The notes beneath the pieces were generated by a model, which did not search any database, was not told where the DNA came from, and saw nothing but the letters and a program-made list of their open reading frames with translations. Below are positions 53,141 through 62,989 of a DNA stretch of 64,000 nt, piece after piece. Each line of letters begins with the position of its first letter. The first letter of the stretch is position 1. This DNA comes from Undibacterium umbellatum. GTDB lineage: Bacteria > Pseudomonadota > Gammaproteobacteria > Burkholderiales > Burkholderiaceae_D. The position numbers were made by a program, and so were the translations under genes. The stretch lies in NCBI RefSeq assembly GCF_014284125.1, contig NZ_JACOFX010000024.1, forward strand, positions 16,341 to 80,340, written 5' to 3'.

Positions 53141-53589
53141 CAGTTAGCTCCTCCACCGATTTCCAGCGCTTTGAGCGCCAGGTTTCTTGCTGTGTTCATT
53201 GCTGCGACATTGGCTTCATAAGCCCGCATCGCACTCATCATGGTGACCATCTCGGTTGCAGAATCAACGGCAGGGTAAGCCACGAAGCCCTTGGCGTCAG
53301 CATAAGGGTGACCAGGTTCGTGCACCATGCGTGCTGGCTTATCAACGCCTTCGATAGAAAAACTTCTGCCAGCATTGCCAATTGTGAACAAGCCAGTCTC
53401 ACCGATCATGTCTGAAAAATTGCTGCCTGGAGCTGCACTTCTGGCGATAACGCGCAGTGGCTGGTAGCCTGTGCCATCCGCTTCCCGCACGGTATTGGCA
53501 TTGGCCAGGTTCATGGCAGCTACGTCTACCCTGGCACGCTCAAAAGACATGCCAACTGCACTGATGCCGAAAGATTGTCGATAATCCAT
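53140..53589 (-). CDS. flgC: Proximal rod protein FlgC
   Basis: 149 residues with the rod N-motif (F-E-R-A-R-V-D-V-A-A-M-N-L-A-N-A-N-T), G-x-G-Y-Q-P-L and the C-motif E-M-V-T-M-M-S-A-M-R-A-Y-E-A-N-V-A-A-M-N-T-A-R-N-L-A. Normal length. Confidence 0.95.
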   Translation of the reverse strand: MDYRQSFGISAVGMSFERARVDVAAMNLANANTVREADGTGYQPLRVIARSAAPGSNFSDMIGETGLFTIGNAGRSFSIEGVDKPARMVHEPGHPYADAKGFVAYPAVDSATEMVTMMSAMRAYEANVAAMNTARNLALKALEIGGGAN

Positions 53590-53603
53590 TTGAAAATCCT
53601 TAA

Positions 53604-53987
53604 TTATTTTTTGCCGTCGGTGACAGCGCTGGACATGATTGCATAGTGGCGGTTCAATGCCTTGATCAAGGCCTGGTATTGCACCGTGTTATGCGCCATG
53701 GCAGCAACTTCCGTGTCCAGCGACACTTTTGCAGGATTGCCATTCACATCAAATATCGGCTCCAGTTCCAACTGGCCTACGCTGTGCTTATGCTTGCCTT
53801 TACCCTGTGTTGGTGCAGAAAGCTGCTCCAACTGCTCCATGTAGCTGGCAAAGTTGATTTGCACAGGAACATATCCTTCTGTATTGACGTTGGCAATGTT
53901 GTTGGCAATTGCCTGATGCCTGAGTGTCGCAGCATCCAGTGCCAGACCTACAGTCGCTGTTGTCACGGATTGAAGATTGTGAATCAT
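53604..53987 (-). CDS. flgB: Proximal rod protein FlgB
   Basis: 127 residues; L-R-H-Q-A-I-A-N-N-I-A-N-V-N-T-E-G-Y near the start and M-A-H-N-T-V-Q-Y-Q-A-L near the end. Precedes flgC by 14 bases. Normal FlgB. Confidence 0.95.
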   Translation of the reverse strand: MIHNLQSVTTATVGLALDAATLRHQAIANNIANVNTEGYVPVQINFASYMEQLEQLSAPTQGKGKHKHSVGQLELEPIFDVNGNPAKVSLDTEVAAMAHNTVQYQALIKALNRHYAIMSSAVTDGKK

Positions 53988-54006
53988 AAATAATGGGCGT
54001 ATAAAA

Positions 54007-55167
54007 TTATTGAATAATCAGTTCTGCATGTAAGGCACCAGCGGCCTTGACTGCCCTCAATATGGAAATAATGTCGCGGGTATTGGTTTTGATACGGACC
54101 AGCGAGCGTACCAGGTCAGCGACCGTATTACCTTCGGATAAAAATGCAGATTCTTTCTTTTCGTCTACGTCCAGCTTGGTGTTGGTCACAATCGCAGTAC
54201 GTATTGCACTACTTGCCTGGCCAATCACAAATGGTTGTGAAGCGGTATTCTGGCTGGCGACAGAAATTTTGATATCGCCATGAGAAATCGATACCCTGGA
54301 GATCTGGACATCGCCACCAGCCACAACCACGCCAGTGCGCTCATTGATCACCACTTTAGCGCGGCGGTCCGGTTCTACCAGAACATTCTCAATGCTGGCA
54401 ATAAAATCCACCAACTGGTCTTTTTGATTATCTGCAACCTGTATCTGTATGCCCGATGCATCGCTGGCGACAGCAATAGGGCCGTACTTTGCATTGATGG
54501 CCTTGGCTACACGGCTGGCAGTCGTGTAGTCGGGTTCACTCAGCAAAAAAGTCAGCTTTTGGTCTTTGTTCAGCATTTGCGAACTGACACCCACTTCAAC
54601 AATCGCCCCATTTGGCACTGAGCCAACAGTGGGGTGATTCTTCTGGATGATGTTGCCATTAGCATCATAGCGATAACCACCAACTGACAACGCACCCTGC
54701 GCAAGTGCATACACGCGGCCGTTTGGTGCTTTCAGTGGTGTACTCAACAGATTGCCACCCACCAGACTACGGGCATCGCCAGCGGAGGTAATAGTCACAT
54801 CCAAAGTTTCGCCCTCACGTGCAAAGGCGGGCAGCATGGCACTAACCATCACAACTGCCACGTTGCGGCTTTGCACTTGGTCCACCGGAATCGTCAGGTT
54901 GAATTGCGAATACACATTCGCCAGCACTTGCTTGGTTGTGCGGTTGGAAGTAGAGTCACCTGTACCAGCCAGACCCGTCACGATGCCATAACCGACCAGC
55001 GCATTTTCACGCCAGCCTTGCAGCTTGCCAATATCTTTGACCCTCACTTCTTTCAGGTCGTGCACTTCAGTTGCCTTGGCCTGATTAATTGCCTGGGCAT
55101 CCTGTGCAAAAACAAAAGTCGCCAACAACAGGGCCTGTATTAAATACATCATATTCCGTAATCCCAT
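54007..55167 (-). CDS. flgI: P-ring protein FlgI
   Basis: 386 residues from ATG 55167, which overlaps the flgH stop (TAATG). Signal peptide to about A-Q-A; R-V-K-D-I-G, N-A-L-V-G-Y-G-I-V-T-G-L-A-G-T-G-D and V-I-N-E-R-T-G-V-V-V-A-G-G-D-V are conserved. The P ring sits in peptidoglycan; FlgA assists. Its presence with FlgH confirms a Gram-negative basal body. Confidence 0.97.
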   Translation of the reverse strand: MGLRNMMYLIQALLLATFVFAQDAQAINQAKATEVHDLKEVRVKDIGKLQGWRENALVGYGIVTGLAGTGDSTSNRTTKQVLANVYSQFNLTIPVDQVQSRNVAVVMVSAMLPAFAREGETLDVTITSAGDARSLVGGNLLSTPLKAPNGRVYALAQGALSVGGYRYDANGNIIQKNHPTVGSVPNGAIVEVGVSSQMLNKDQKLTFLLSEPDYTTASRVAKAINAKYGPIAVASDASGIQIQVADNQKDQLVDFIASIENVLVEPDRRAKVVINERTGVVVAGGDVQISRVSISHGDIKISVASQNTASQPFVIGQASSAIRTAIVTNTKLDVDEKKESAFLSEGNTVADLVRSLVRIKTNTRDIISILRAVKAAGALHAELIIQ

Positions 55168-55778
55168 TACAAACCCATCCCGTCGAGCAGACGACGCCAC
55201 CAGCTGCGGCGTTGTCTGTCAGTAATTTCACCCTCGCCTACATAGACGATTTTGGCGTCTGACAAGCGGGTAGAAATCACGACATTCTGGTCAGAGATAT
55301 CCTGAGGACGAACCCGGCCTTCAAGACTCACTCTTTGTACTTCATCATTCACCATCAGCGCCTGTTCGCCGGAGACGCCAAGATCACCATTGGAGTAAAC
55401 TTCGCGCACTGCCACCGACAGCGTCGCTAGCAATTTATTGCTACGCTGTGTCTTGCCGCCGCCGTCAAATTCACCGCCAACGTTGACGCCAAATTGTTTC
55501 AAGCTGCCACCATTCTTGCTCAGCTCGGCAGAAACGCCTTCTTTCCTGCGGGTACCGGTATCGATACTGGTGGATGCGGTCGAATTCTCAAATACCTGCA
55601 CTGTCAGCACATCACCCACGCGATAAGCCTTGTTGTCCGAAGTCAGCGCACGGTAAGTTGATTCCTTGTACAAGCTATCGGCAAATGCAGGCGCGGCAGG
55701 CATGCCGATTCCACAGGCAGCAATAAAAATCATGCTGACCATGCCCAAGCACTTTTGCATCCGTGTTTCCAGTTCCAT
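55167..55778 (-). CDS. flgH: L-ring lipoprotein FlgH
   Basis: 203 residues. V-G-D-V-L-T-V-Q-V-F-E-N-S-T-A-S and S-G-E-Q-A-L-M-V-N-D-E-V-Q-R-V-S-L-E-G-R-V-R-P-Q-D-I-S are typical FlgH. The N-terminal signal ends near M-I-F-I-A-A-C-G-I-G, where the Cys could be lipidated. Overlaps flgA stop (TAATG). Confidence 0.95.
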   Translation of the reverse strand: MELETRMQKCLGMVSMIFIAACGIGMPAAPAFADSLYKESTYRALTSDNKAYRVGDVLTVQVFENSTASTSIDTGTRRKEGVSAELSKNGGSLKQFGVNVGGEFDGGGKTQRSNKLLATLSVAVREVYSNGDLGVSGEQALMVNDEVQRVSLEGRVRPQDISDQNVVISTRLSDAKIVYVGEGEITDRQRRSWWRRLLDGMGL

Positions 55779-56764
55779 TAACGCAACTCCACTTTTCCCG
55801 GTTCAATTATTTTAGCCAGAATTTGATTATTTGAATTACCAGGACGCACCTTGATGGTTTGCCCGACATAACCATCCTGCATCGCCTCTACCCGACTTTC
55901 TATGCTGACCAGGCCATCGCGCGCCAGCAACACGACAGCGTCGCCACGCGCTACATCAGGTACGGTTTCCACATTCGCCCGGCTCAAGATTGCACCTTTG
56001 CGCAGGCCTGTTTTTGCCCTGACTGCTGCCTTGGAAAAATCGACTGGCGATATCGGTTCGCTCAGGTCGGCGAAAATATCCACTTCTCTCAGTTCCACAT
56101 CTGCTGCTGAGACAGCATTACCTCTGGCAACATCATGTTTGGCCATGAAGGCTTGTCTGCTGCCACTAACCTCAAACGAGACTGGCACACTTTTTATCAG
56201 ATGATCTGATACCAGCACATCCAGCAACACCGTCAATTTCTTGCGCATGCTTAGTGGTTCGGACAAACGCGACACCCGCATCTTCACTTCACCTGTTGGC
56301 ACTGTCAGCGCCTGCAATTCACCCTGATCCCGAATCTCAATATTGCTACCACCTGCATTTGATTTGAGCCAGTCTTCCAACAAAGTCCGGGCATAGCCAC
56401 GCATCCTTGCCGCATCCACCAACTGCATCTGCAATGCAATATTGACAGCATCAGCACCTGTCCAGCGAATATCCCTGCTGCGTATGCCCGCATGTTGCCT
56501 TACCCACTTCTCCAGCGACGTGCGCTGCACTACCATATTGCCAGCCGTCAGCGACATCGTGCCTATTGGCATGGCCAGCAACTGCGTTTCTTCTTTTTGC
56601 ATAGTGGCATCTGCATTCACCACGTCCGCCAATACCAGCCTGGCCGACTTTACTTGTGCAGTACTGCGCAATTCCAGCTGCACGGGTTTTGCCGCAGCCA
56701 TGTCAGCAAGCAGACACGATGCAAACAATGACTGCAATACAAACCTGGCCGTCTTCACAAACAT
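55778..56764 (-). CDS. flgA: P-ring chaperone FlgA
   Basis: 328 residues with a signal peptide to about M-A-A-A. The C-terminal 130 residues form SAF-type domains (H-D-V-A-R-G-N-A-V-S-A-A-D-V-E-L-R, A-K-T-G-L-R-K-G-A-I-L-S, G-D-A-V-V-L-L-A-R-D-G-L). The N-terminal 170 residues are longer than in minimal FlgA proteins. Located in the periplasm. Confidence 0.92.
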   Translation of the reverse strand: MFVKTARFVLQSLFASCLLADMAAAKPVQLELRSTAQVKSARLVLADVVNADATMQKEETQLLAMPIGTMSLTAGNMVVQRTSLEKWVRQHAGIRSRDIRWTGADAVNIALQMQLVDAARMRGYARTLLEDWLKSNAGGSNIEIRDQGELQALTVPTGEVKMRVSRLSEPLSMRKKLTVLLDVLVSDHLIKSVPVSFEVSGSRQAFMAKHDVARGNAVSAADVELREVDIFADLSEPISPVDFSKAAVRAKTGLRKGAILSRANVETVPDVARGDAVVLLARDGLVSIESRVEAMQDGYVGQTIKVRPGNSNNQILAKIIEPGKVELR

Positions 56765-57559
56765 TTACTTACGCAGGTTGTTGACCAGCCCCAGCATTTC
56801 ATCCGATGCCTGTACGATCTTGACATTGGCTTCATAGGTACGCTGGGCGATCATCAGGTTCAGCATTTCATCCAGCATCTTGACGTTGGAGGCTTCAACA
56901 TATCCCTGCATGATGCTGCCGACACCGTTTTCACCGGCAATGCCTGCAACGGCCTCGCCAGAAGTCTCGCTGGTTTTATACAGATTTTCGCCCAGCGCAG
57001 TCAGTTGACCATTGCTGGAAAAACGCACAAGTTCAAGCTGACCGACATCACTCATACCAGTTTGCCCGGCAAAGCTGACTTGCACCCGACCGTCTGCGCT
57101 GATATGCAAATTTTTTGCACCATCGGGAATAGTAATGCCAGGCTTTAATGGCTGACCACTTTGCAAGGCAAGCTGACCATCCTTGTTGACTTTCAGACTA
57201 CCGCCGCGGCTATAGGCAATGGAATTGTCAGGCATCATGACAGAGACAAAACCATCACCCTGGATGGCAATATCAAATGCAGAATCAGATTTCTTCAATT
57301 CGCCTGCATCAAACAATTTGCTCATGCTGGCAATGGCAACACCAGCACCAAACTTGCCGCTTTGCGCCAGCGCCCCCAGGCTGTCTGCGCCGCCAAGTTG
57401 CGCTGTCAATCTGGTGTCAGGCACCATCATGTCAGAGAAACTGACGCGTCCTTTTTTAAAGCCATTGGTGTTGGCATTGGCGAGGTTGTTGGCAATGGTA
57501 TCAACATTGGTCTGTTGCGCCTGCATACCAGTAGCGCCTATGTATAGTGCGTCAAACAT
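56765..57559 (-). CDS. flgG: Distal rod protein FlgG
   Basis: 264 residues: A-L-Y-I-G-A-T-G-M-Q-A-Q-Q-T-N-V-D-T-I-A-N-N-L-A-N-A-N-T-N-G-F-K at the start and E-A-S-N-V-K-M-L-D-E-M-L-N-L-M-I-A-Q-R-T-Y-E at the end. Normal length and motifs for FlgG. Confidence 0.97.
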   Translation of the reverse strand: MFDALYIGATGMQAQQTNVDTIANNLANANTNGFKKGRVSFSDMMVPDTRLTAQLGGADSLGALAQSGKFGAGVAIASMSKLFDAGELKKSDSAFDIAIQGDGFVSVMMPDNSIAYSRGGSLKVNKDGQLALQSGQPLKPGITIPDGAKNLHISADGRVQVSFAGQTGMSDVGQLELVRFSSNGQLTALGENLYKTSETSGEAVAGIAGENGVGSIMQGYVEASNVKMLDEMLNLMIAQRTYEANVKIVQASDEMLGLVNNLRK

Positions 57560-57609
57560 TCTTTATCCTTGCTTGAAAATCATTTATATCGTTTGCAGAA
57601 CTAGCTTAA

Positions 57610-58356
57610 TCAACTGACGTCGCCGAGTTTTCTGACGGCGGAACCAATCATTTCATCGTAGCCCTGGGCAATTCTCTGCATGGATTCAAAATGGCGCATG
57701 GTCTGCATCACCTGCACCATCTCTTGCATGGAATTGATATTGGCGTTCTCCAGCTGCCCCTGGTGTATTTGAGCCACTTTACTTTGCGAGCCCCAGACAC
57801 CTTCTCTTGCCGTCAGCATGCCATCGCCCACCTTTATCAAATCACTGGCATGTTCAAACTCCATCAATTTGAACTGACCGGCAGAAGTCGCTGGCATATT
57901 GCCAGCCTCGGCATTGACTTCTTCAATGAACAGGCCACTTGCATCCACCACAGGCTTGGAATTGCGGACAATAATCTCACCACTCTTGCCCATCACAGGG
58001 TAACCCTGCTGGTTGACAATCCGGCCCTGTGCATCAACGCGGAAGTTACCTTGCCTTGTATAGGCAGGCCCTTGCGGAGTGGACACTTCAAAATAGCCAT
58101 TGCCGCTAATCGCAAAATCAAGGTTCTGGCCAGTTACCTTGAAAGTACCCTGGCGCTGGTCAGTCACCACTTCCAGTGCACTAGTTTGTTGCTTCACATT
58201 CATGCCGGTCTGCACCAGGTCGCCAAAGGTATGTTCCACGATGACTTCCCGCTTGTACGCAGGCGTCAGCGCATTGGCCATATTCATGCTGATACGCTCC
58301 ATGCGTGCAGCATCGTTTTGCATGCTTTGCAGAGCAACGCCCATAATTCCATTCAT
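57610..58356 (-). CDS. flgF: Rod protein FlgF
   Basis: 248 residues; N-terminal A-A-R-M-E-R-I-S-M-N-M-A-N-A-L-T-P-A-Y-K-R and C-terminal N-A-N-I-N-S-M-Q-E-M-V-Q-V-M-Q-T-M-R-H-F-E. FlgF/FlgG-type; assigned FlgF by order before flgG and its more divergent start. Confidence 0.9.
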   Translation of the reverse strand: MNGIMGVALQSMQNDAARMERISMNMANALTPAYKREVIVEHTFGDLVQTGMNVKQQTSALEVVTDQRQGTFKVTGQNLDFAISGNGYFEVSTPQGPAYTRQGNFRVDAQGRIVNQQGYPVMGKSGEIIVRNSKPVVDASGLFIEEVNAEAGNMPATSAGQFKLMEFEHASDLIKVGDGMLTAREGVWGSQSKVAQIHQGQLENANINSMQEMVQVMQTMRHFESMQRIAQGYDEMIGSAVRKLGDVS

Positions 58357-58411
58357 TGCTTCAATCTCTCTAAAACAGGTCAGCTATCAAGCTACACAAA
58401 AACAATATCTA

Positions 58412-60490
58412 TTACAGTTGCACAACGCCAAAGGACTTCAACTCTATGTTCTGAGGAATCTCTGACATCGACAACACACGTAAATGCGGTACAACACGCT
58501 CACTCAGCGCACGTATATGACGTCGCAACTCTGGTGAGCACAACAAGACTGGCAGCATATTACTTTTCATCATGCGATCGGCCTGCTGCACCAGCTTGCT
58601 CATGAACTGTTCTGCCAGTTTAGGCTCCAGCACAAAGGAGCGGTTGACTGGCCCGCCATCTTGCCGGGCAGACTGCAAGTTCTGCAGAAACTGGCTTTCA
58701 ATCACCGGGTCCAGCGTCATCACTTGCAAGGCATTTGCTTCACCCATCAAGCCCTGGCAAATTGCATTACCCAGACGCTGGCGTACCATCTCAGTCAAAA
58801 AGTTGGTGTCCTTGCTGCTTCTGCCTGCATCTGCAAGTGTTTCCAGGATTGCCTCTATGTGACGGATGGAGACTTTTTCCTTCAACAGATTTTGTAAGAC
58901 GCGCTGTACATCGCTGACAGAAATGATGGTCGGTATCAATTCATCCACCAGGCTGGATTGATTTTCACGTACACGTGTTAGCAAACGGTCAGTCTCACCC
59001 CTGGTCAGTAAATTGGCCGATTCACGACGCAGTACTTCCGTCAGGTGTGTCAGAAATACTGTTTCGCCATCCACCAAGGTGTACTTGTTGGCGCTGGCAT
59101 TGTCACGCTGGTTAGCGTCAATCCATAAAGCTGGCAATCCATAGGTTGGGTCCTTTGTGACTTCGCCCTGTATCGATTTGACGTCACCAGTTGGATGTAT
59201 CGCCAGATACTGATTCAACCTGGCCTCACCTTTCGCCACAATCACACCATCGATACAAATTTCATAGCGGTCCGCCAACAACTTCTTGGCATCTTTGAAG
59301 CGCACCTTGGGCAATACCAGGCCCAGATCCATCGCATGCTGTTTGCGAAAAACGGCAATACGGTCCATGAACAAACTGCCTGATTGATTAATCAGTGGTA
59401 TCCAGTTACTGCCTACATGCACCTCTATCGGCTCGACCGGCAACATGCTATAAGGATCATCCTTGGCACTGGCATTGTCACCTTCCAAGATGTCATCCTC
59501 ATTACCCTCTTTGTTGCCATCTGTCTCTTGCGTTTTCTTGCTTCTGTATGAAAAGTAAGTCACGCACAAAACAAAACTCAACAAGCCCAGGGTCGGCAAA
59601 GCCGGTATGCCAGGCAACACCAGCAAACCACTCAGTGCCACGCACACCAGCAACAGCGTCTTGGGGAAAGACAATATTTGCTGAAACACTTCCTGACTCA
59701 AATTGCCGTCAGATGCAGAGCGGGTAACGATAATACCTGTACCCAGCGCAATCACCAGTGCTGGCACCTGGGTCACGATACCGTCACCGATAGTCAGCAA
59801 GGTATAGGTCTGCAAGGCCTGCGCCCACGGGATACCGTGCTGCATGACACCGATCAAAAAACCACCAATAATATTAATCAGCAAAATGATGATACCGGCG
59901 ATCGCATCACCCTTGACGAACTTGCTGGCACCATCCATGGCACCATAGAAACCTGCTTCTTTTTCCAGGTTCTTACGTTTCTTTTGTGCTTCTTCCTGGG
60001 TGATGAATCCCATATTGAGATCAGCATCAATACTCATTTGCTGACCTGGCATACTGTCCAGCGTAAAACGTGCGGCAACTTCGGACACACGTTGCGCACC
60101 GCTGGTAATAACAACATACTGAACGACGATCAAGATCAAGAATACGATCAGGCCAATCACATAATTGCCGCCCACTACATAAGAACCAATCGCGGCAATC
60201 ACTTTGCCTGCATCACCATCCGACAAAATCAAACGGGTTGCCGCCACATTCAATGAAAGGCGGAACAACGTGGCAATCAGTAACAAGGACGGAAAAGTAG
60301 AAAACTCCACTGGACGCGCCATGTAAAACGTCAACAGCAAAATCAAAAATGCAAAACTGAAGTTGGCCAGGATCAAAAAATCCAGGACAGGACTAGGGAT
60401 GGGCGCAAACAGCACGACCAAAACGCCCAGCACCAGCATGACCAATGCCAGATCGCTGTGCTTACCTAAAAGTTGCGTCAATTGTTTCAA
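58412..60490 (-). CDS. flhA: Flagellar export gate protein FlhA
   Basis: 692 residues from a TTG overlapping the flhB stop. Eight membrane helices in the first 320 residues, the F-H-I-P-E-P loop region G-A-Q-R-V-S-E-V-A-A-R-F-T-L-D-S-M-P-G-K-like segment, and a cytoplasmic domain with V-S-I-R-H-I-E-A-I-L-E-T-L-A-D. Complete and normal length. Confidence 0.97.
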   Translation of the reverse strand: MKQLTQLLGKHSDLALVMLVLGVLVVLFAPIPSPVLDFLILANFSFAFLILLLTFYMARPVEFSTFPSLLLIATLFRLSLNVAATRLILSDGDAGKVIAAIGSYVVGGNYVIGLIVFLILIVVQYVVITSGAQRVSEVAARFTLDSMPGQQMSIDADLNMGFITQEEAQKKRKNLEKEAGFYGAMDGASKFVKGDAIAGIIILLINIIGGFLIGVMQHGIPWAQALQTYTLLTIGDGIVTQVPALVIALGTGIIVTRSASDGNLSQEVFQQILSFPKTLLLVCVALSGLLVLPGIPALPTLGLLSFVLCVTYFSYRSKKTQETDGNKEGNEDDILEGDNASAKDDPYSMLPVEPIEVHVGSNWIPLINQSGSLFMDRIAVFRKQHAMDLGLVLPKVRFKDAKKLLADRYEICIDGVIVAKGEARLNQYLAIHPTGDVKSIQGEVTKDPTYGLPALWIDANQRDNASANKYTLVDGETVFLTHLTEVLRRESANLLTRGETDRLLTRVRENQSSLVDELIPTIISVSDVQRVLQNLLKEKVSIRHIEAILETLADAGRSSKDTNFLTEMVRQRLGNAICQGLMGEANALQVMTLDPVIESQFLQNLQSARQDGGPVNRSFVLEPKLAEQFMSKLVQQADRMMKSNMLPVLLCSPELRRHIRALSERVVPHLRVLSMSEIPQNIELKSFGVVQL

Positions 60491-61578
60491 ACTGCTTCCC
60501 CTGCCGCACGTGCTTCTCTATTTTTTCTCATTGCAAATACCCAAATCATGATCTTGGCCACATCCGCATACAAATGCGTAGGCACATGCTGATCAAAATC
60601 CACCTCACGGAATAACTGGCGTGCCAGTGCCTTGTTTTGCACCACCGGGATATGATGACGCACCGCCATTTTTCTCATGGACTGCGCCAAAGAGCCTGCA
60701 CCTTTTGCCAACAACTGAGGCGATTCCATCTTGCCATGCTCATAGCGCAAGGCAATTGCCAGATGGGTAGGATTAGTGATCAGTACATCCGCATTTTTTG
60801 TCTTTGCCGCTGCCAGGCTACGCTTCAACATCTCGCGACGCAGCTCACGCAGGCGCGACCGAATGCGAGGATCACCGTCACGGTTCTTTGCTTCATCCTT
60901 CACATCGCGTTTGCTCATCCTCATTTTTTTGGCAAACTCACGATGCACAAACATCACATCCAGAAATGCCAGCAAAGCCAGCACCAAAGTCATCTTAAAA
61001 CCCAGCGACACCAAATCAAGCTGCATATTCTTGATCATTTCCAGTGGCGGCAACATGGCAGTATGAAACAGATGCGGCGCAATCTGCTTCAAAGCCAAAT
61101 AGGCAACAAGACTGAGCAAAATCAACTTGAAGCAAGTCCTGAACAAATCAAACAGCGAACGCATCGAAAAAAACTTTTTGATCCCGTTCACCGGATTCAA
61201 ACGATTAAAATCTGGCTTGACCGGCTCGGTGGATAAAATCACACCTGTCTGCGCCAGATTGCTGATGATTGCCGCCAACATGATGGCTAAAAAAAATGGC
61301 AGCAACAAATACAATCCGTCCAGCAACACCGTGCGCAGCAGGCGCCAGTAATTCATCGTACTGGCATCGCCCTGCCCCAATTGCGCCAACAGGTTCAAAT
61401 TCAATTTAAACAAATCGCGTATGCCATCCAGGCCGCGCCAATGGAAAAAAATCACGACAACAAAGAACACAGCGACAGACACTACTTCTGGGCTTTTTGC
61501 TACCTGCCCTTTTTCTTTCGCTTTTTGCAGTTTATACGGGGTCGCTTTTTCGGAACGGTCAAAATCCTGCTCAGACAT
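60487..61578 (-). CDS. flhB: Flagellar export switch protein FlhB
   Basis: 363 residues. Begins S-E-K-A-T-P-Y-K-L-Q-K-A-K-E-K-G-Q, four membrane helices, and the self-cleavage site N269-P-T-H272 in I-T-N-P-T-H-L-A-I-A-L-R-Y. Autocleavage should be normal, allowing the rod/hook to filament switch. ATG overlaps the fliR stop (TGATG). Confidence 0.97.
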   Translation of the reverse strand: MSEQDFDRSEKATPYKLQKAKEKGQVAKSPEVVSVAVFFVVVIFFHWRGLDGIRDLFKLNLNLLAQLGQGDASTMNYWRLLRTVLLDGLYLLLPFFLAIMLAAIISNLAQTGVILSTEPVKPDFNRLNPVNGIKKFFSMRSLFDLFRTCFKLILLSLVAYLALKQIAPHLFHTAMLPPLEMIKNMQLDLVSLGFKMTLVLALLAFLDVMFVHREFAKKMRMSKRDVKDEAKNRDGDPRIRSRLRELRREMLKRSLAAAKTKNADVLITNPTHLAIALRYEHGKMESPQLLAKGAGSLAQSMRKMAVRHHIPVVQNKALARQLFREVDFDQHVPTHLYADVAKIMIWVFAMRKNREARAAGEAV

Positions 61579-62423
61579 CAGGCAAACCTCCCTGACAACA
61601 GCACAGACTGGCGCGCCTCAGCCACCGCAAAAACCGCTCCCCAACTTTGAAATATCGTGCCCTGTATGCGCGTGATCGTGCTACCCATTAGCACAAAACC
61701 AAAAGACAAGGCAGCCAGGCCAACCACGATCTTGATTGGCACGCCCATCACAAACATATTCATTTGCGGCAAATTACGCGCCACTACACCCAGCGCCAAC
61801 TCGACCAACAACACGCAAAAGACGATAGGCGCGGCCAGTGCAAAACCCAGGCTGAATAAACCGCCCACTTGCTTCAGCACCGGCACCGACACTGCTTCTA
61901 TCGACCAGGCCTTGCCCAGCGGGAAGCGCTCTATGCTATACGCCACTGCCCTCAGCAAAGTGTGATGCCCGTTAATCAAAAAAAAGTACACTACCGCCAT
62001 CTGATTAAATGCCATCGTCAAGATCGGCAATTGCGACCTGGTCAACGGGTCAAACACTTGCGCCATGCCAAAGCCGATTTGTATGTCCAGCACCCGCCCA
62101 GCAATAGAGATCGCAGCAAAACTGATAAAGATACCCACCGCCAGCGTCGCACCCAAGGCCAGCTCACGCGCTGCGGCCAGAACAATAAAGCCAGCGCCCT
62201 TTTCGACAGGCATCGCATCCAGCACTTCCGCAGGGGCCATACCCAAGGCGAGCGCCAGGCTCAGACTGAAAATTAAGATCGTGCGGTAAGTTGCAGGCAG
62301 TGTCGACGCATACAAAATAGGCGTCAGCATCAGCAAAGCAGCGATGCGCACAGAAAGCAAAAATGCTTTCAGCATCACAGGGCCGCCTACAAAGTCAGCA
62401 AGAAAATTTCCCAAATCTGCCAT
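61578..62423 (-). CDS. fliR: Flagellar export channel protein FliR
   Basis: 281 residues with several membrane helices; F-L-L-S-V-R-I-A-A-L-L-M-L-T-P, G-R-V-L-D-I-Q-I-G-F-G-M-A and F-F-L-I-N-G-H-H are FliR features. Slightly longer than the usual 260. Confidence 0.95.
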   Translation of the reverse strand: MADLGNFLADFVGGPVMLKAFLLSVRIAALLMLTPILYASTLPATYRTILIFSLSLALALGMAPAEVLDAMPVEKGAGFIVLAAARELALGATLAVGIFISFAAISIAGRVLDIQIGFGMAQVFDPLTRSQLPILTMAFNQMAVVYFFLINGHHTLLRAVAYSIERFPLGKAWSIEAVSVPVLKQVGGLFSLGFALAAPIVFCVLLVELALGVVARNLPQMNMFVMGVPIKIVVGLAALSFGFVLMGSTITRIQGTIFQSWGAVFAVAEARQSVLLSGRFA

Positions 62424-62426
62424 GAT

Positions 62427-62693
62427 TCAAAACATCTGAGGGATGTTCGTCCACAGCTTGGTCGCAAACTGCGTTAGTTTGCGCAGCATCCATGGCCCAG
62501 CCACGACCAAAGTGATCGTCGCTGTTAAAAGTTTTGGAATAAAAGTAAGTGACATCTCTTGTATTTGTGTCACCACTTGGAATATACTTATGAGCAAACC
62601 TACAAGCATAGTCAAGCCAAGCACAGGCAAGCACACTAACAAGCCAGTCCAAAAAAGCTCAGCCATGAGCGATAAAGCGAAGTCTGAATGCAT
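62427..62693 (-). CDS. fliQ: Flagellar export channel protein FliQ
   Basis: 88 residues from ATG 62693, the usual FliQ length; an open frame extends to 62768 but adds a basic tail atypical for the family. Two membrane helices; V-G-L-L-I-S-I-F-Q-V-V-T-Q-I-Q-E-M-S-L-T-F-I-P-K is diagnostic. First gene of the minus-strand cluster. Confidence 0.93.
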   Translation of the reverse strand: MHSDFALSLMAELFWTGLLVCLPVLGLTMLVGLLISIFQVVTQIQEMSLTFIPKLLTATITLVVAGPWMLRKLTQFATKLWTNIPQMF

Positions 62694-62989
62694 ATCAAAT
62701 GACTTAACACCAGCGGCACTTGAAGAAAACCGCCTCCTTCTTTGCATTAAAACCCGCCGATAAACCACGTCTCAGTAAATAATGTGCATCATTGTACATG
62801 AGGATTTTACATTTCCTGACACATCCATTTTCATTTCATTAAGAATTTTTGAAATTTTTTCTCAAAAGCAAGAAATAATTACTTAAAAATCCACATTTAA
62901 TGAATATTTTTAAGAAATGTTACGTTTTAGCAACGTAAATTTAATCGAAAGAAATCCACGCAAAAAACCTCTGCGCTTACTTGCTTTTC
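62694..62989. other. AT-rich region upstream of fliQ
   Basis: Should contain the promoter of the long minus-strand flagellar operon. I see no convincing sigma-54 or sigma-70 boxes on the minus strand beyond a poor TTGAGA/TTAATG pair. A hairpin (62920-62938) lies near the end of the transposase gene. Confidence 0.4.
62920..62938 (-). terminator. Hairpin downstream of RAYT gene
   Basis: TTACGTT (62920-62926) and AACGTAA (62932-62938) pair perfectly around five bases, about 52 bases after the minus-strand transposase stop. Only a weak T-rich tract follows, so termination is uncertain. Confidence 0.35.

Noticed and set aside
60637..61236. 199-codon plus-strand ORF opposite flhB
   Set aside because: His/Gln-rich antisense product of flhB; flhB is unequivocal.
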